From the NCBI RefSeq assembly GCF_003967575.1, contig NZ_BIFT01000001.1, positions 1,922,001 to 1,986,000 on the forward strand: a stretch of 64,000 nt of DNA, read 5' to 3'. The stretch is from Dictyobacter alpinus (GTDB lineage Bacteria; Chloroflexota; Ktedonobacteria; Ktedonobacterales; Ktedonobacteraceae). Below are positions 62,270-64,000 of this stretch, piece after piece. Every line of letters starts with the position of its first letter. Positions within the stretch are counted from its first letter, which is position 1. A program made the position numbers and the translations under genes. The notes beneath the pieces were generated by a model. That model was not told the DNA's origin and did no database searches. It was given only the letters and a program-made list of their open reading frames with translations.

Positions 62270-63328
62270 GTGAAGCGTTCGGTAACGGTGAAAGACATTG
62301 CCCAGATTGCGGAGGTATCGATCGCAACTGTTTCCAGAGCCCTCAACAATCATCAGAGTATAAACGCCGAGGTCAGGCAGCGCGTATTGCAGGTAGCGGC
62401 CGAACTGGGATATTTTAAAACCGTTGGTCGCCATTCATCATCTAAACAAAAAGAGCCACAACTTAAGAAGATCTGTTTCCTCTTATGCTACAGCGAATAC
62501 GACCCATACCAGGCTCTTAGCAATCCCTTCTGGGCCACAGTATTACACGGCGCAGAAATGGAAGCACGCAAATCAAATCTCCAGCTTGTTTATCAGGCGA
62601 TCGATTATCAGGCTTCTTCTTACAGTTTACAGGCACAAATTCATGAACTGGAGGCAGACGGTATTCTACTGGTTGGTCCCTCAGAAGCAAAAACCATCCA
62701 GACAATTCAAGCGGTTAATGTCCCTCTTATACTGGTAGACAATTATGTATCAGGATTAACGCAAAAAGTTGATGCCGTCCTCTCTAATAATTATGAAGGT
62801 GCCAAACAGGCAACCAACTACCTGATTCAACAAGGTCACCGGCGCATTGCGTACATCAATGAGCACAGCGATTCCAACTTTCCAGCTAACACTATCCACT
62901 CTTTTACCTGGCGGCAAAAAGGCTACCAGGATGCACTCATTGAGGCCGGACTGGCAGTTGACGACAGGCTTATGTGCCAGACGTATCAGGATATAACCAT
63001 ACTATGTAAAAGTTTCCTGGAATTAGAGAATCCTCCAAGTGCGCTTTTCTGTGCCAATGATCCGGTGGCCAGCAAGGTAATTAAAATTTTGCGCACCATG
63101 GGCTTATCTGCACCCAAAGATATTTCTATCATAGGTTTTGATGATATTGACCTTGCAGAGCATGTAACACCAGCGCTCACCACTATGCGCGTCTACAAAG
63201 AAGCCATGGGAGAAAAAGCGGTACAAACACTCATTGCCCGTATCAATAATCCCGATGCGAGTTATATGAGCTACCTCATGGATGTTGATATCATCATTCG
63301 TGATTCGGTACAAGAGATGGCAGAGTGA
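62270..63328 (+). CDS. LacI-family transcriptional regulator
   Basis: A 352-residue repressor. GTG start (62270) follows AGGAG. The HTH is VTVKDIAQIAEVSIATVSRALNNHQSINAEVRQRVLQVAAELGYF (about 5-50). The sugar-binding domain follows (about 65-345), with HRRIAYI and SALFCANDPVASKVIKILRTMGLSAPKDISIIGFDDIDLAEHVTPALTTM-like pattern. It is divergent from the sugar ABC operon and probably controls it in response to the transported sugar. Confidence 0.93.
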   Translation: MKRSVTVKDIAQIAEVSIATVSRALNNHQSINAEVRQRVLQVAAELGYFKTVGRHSSSKQKEPQLKKICFLLCYSEYDPYQALSNPFWATVLHGAEMEARKSNLQLVYQAIDYQASSYSLQAQIHELEADGILLVGPSEAKTIQTIQAVNVPLILVDNYVSGLTQKVDAVLSNNYEGAKQATNYLIQQGHRRIAYINEHSDSNFPANTIHSFTWRQKGYQDALIEAGLAVDDRLMCQTYQDITILCKSFLELENPPSALFCANDPVASKVIKILRTMGLSAPKDISIIGFDDIDLAEHVTPALTTMRVYKEAMGEKAVQTLIARINNPDASYMSYLMDVDIIIRDSVQEMAE

Positions 63329-63412
63329 CGAATATCTGGTTCTAGATCATTCCATGAGAAAGCGGGCTATAAATTCTGCAACCCGTTTCCTCATGGAAGT
63401 TATACGGGATCA

Positions 63413-64000
63413 TTAACGATTGGGCCTGGAGGTCCAGGGACGGGAGAACCAGGGGGGACGCTGCAACTTTTGCGGACGGCTCTCATCCTGTACAAACTGC
63501 CGTCTGCTGGAATTGCCACGAAGCATCTGCCAGGTAGCATGGAAGAAGAGAGCCCAGCCCCAGAGCAGGCACGGGATACCAATGATGGCCAGTCCCTGCC
63601 CTTCCCAGATATTGGACCACTGCCAGAAGTAATAGCTAATCAGGGCTCCTGATAATAATAGGATAGCAGCCAGGGTTTCGCGACGATTGGATGTGCTGGT
63701 GGCAACAATAAAGGGTAAGATCATATACCAGGGCCAATACGTGGGCTGTAGTATAGTCCATAACAGTAAGAGCCAGCCGCTACATTGCAATAAAGCTTCA
63801 AATGTATCTATAACCCAGACTGTAATTAACAGATAAAGTAGAATAATGATAAGTGCCGCCAGGGACCAGTTGTGGGGTTGGAAGGTCCAGAGGATATTCG
63901 CAGGCAACTGGATGGGCATGTTGATAATGGCTGCGTTTAATGAATTCACGGCCCCTTCTTGCCAGAAAATATCCCGTATCCCCAACAGGATACCAGTGAC
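63413..64000 (-). CDS. GT-C-type membrane glycosyltransferase, N-terminal part off the window
   Basis: The frame is open from 63413 to the right edge (195 codons seen). Five hydrophobic spans are present, with LQPTYWPWYMILPFIVA, a loop common to polyprenol-phosphate-mannose-dependent mannosyltransferases and other GT-C enzymes. The C-terminal tail is basic (KLQRPPWFSRPWTSRPNR). The true start is outside. Confidence 0.65.
   Translation of the reverse strand, partial: VTGILLGIRDIFWQEGAVNSLNAAIINMPIQLPANILWTFQPHNWSLAALIIILLYLLITVWVIDTFEALLQCSGWLLLLWTILQPTYWPWYMILPFIVATSTSNRRETLAAILLLSGALISYYFWQWSNIWEGQGLAIIGIPCLLWGWALFFHATWQMLRGNSSRRQFVQDESRPQKLQRPPWFSRPWTSRPNR

Overview
The window looks like an ordinary chromosomal segment from a Chloroflexota bacterium, most likely of the class Ktedonobacteria. 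That placement is inferred from gene content and style: a HerA pair, KGG-repeat protein, GH5-CBM2 secreted glycanase, split chromate transporter, LacI/sugar ABC operon, roughly 50% GC, and intergenic DNA crowded with palindromes. No marker gene here settles it. I recognised no rRNA or tRNA genes, insertion sequences, prophage or CRISPR array. About 50 protein genes are supported, most of them housekeeping or small metabolic, regulatory and transport units.

Layout. 1-8 kb: a cut-off secreted protein, a HerA operon, an ArsR regulator, a lone receiver protein, superoxide dismutase, a GT9-like glycosyltransferase and a zinc-ribbon protein. 8.3-9 kb: a probable replication origin with four perfect DnaA boxes beside AT-rich DNA. 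9-13.4 kb: a DUF4129 membrane protein converging on recF and dnaN; dnaA is not in the window. 14-21.5 kb: a receiver protein coupled to plsX, then a leftward phosphate module (pstS, pstC, pstA, a 74-residue protein, pstB and two OmpR-type regulators) with a PhoP-box-like array upstream of pstS. 21.6-29 kb: KGG protein, GT4, rplY, polX and a split chromate transporter. 29-44 kb: secreted GH5/CBM2 enzyme, rarA, membrane proteins, hicB with a broken hicA, alpha/beta hydrolase, priA-mutL and an M20 peptidase. 44-58 kb: ATP-grasp protein, enoyl-CoA hydratase, Nudix protein, PIG-V-like membrane protein, rny, a PHP phosphoesterase, lepB, accC, a chemoreceptor, an rRNA-methyltransferase-like protein, rplT and rpmI. 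58-64 kb: a sugar ABC operon, its LacI regulator and a cut-off membrane glycosyltransferase.

Functional links: DNA replication and repair genes are abundant (recF, dnaN, polX, rarA, priA-mutL, herA). The Pst transporter and the PhoB-like regulator form one operon, plausibly self-regulated by the 11-bp-period boxes. The sugar ABC genes and divergent LacI regulator share an intergenic region with a promoter and an operator-like inverted repeat.

The most unusual content is between genes. There are at least four kinds of structured repeat: (A) very long perfect palindromes (56-68 bp, no loop), several tied to a GGCGCCTGCGGCGCC marker; (B) a three-hairpin GC-rich module in three copies whose stems differ in sequence but keep their pairing; (C) a roughly 150-bp long-armed element in two copies; and (D) three tandem arrays (40, 37 and 27 bp) each abutting or overlapping such a hairpin. 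Stem covariation suggests that structure, not sequence, is being kept. All statements about homology rest on recognition by eye; no searches were run.
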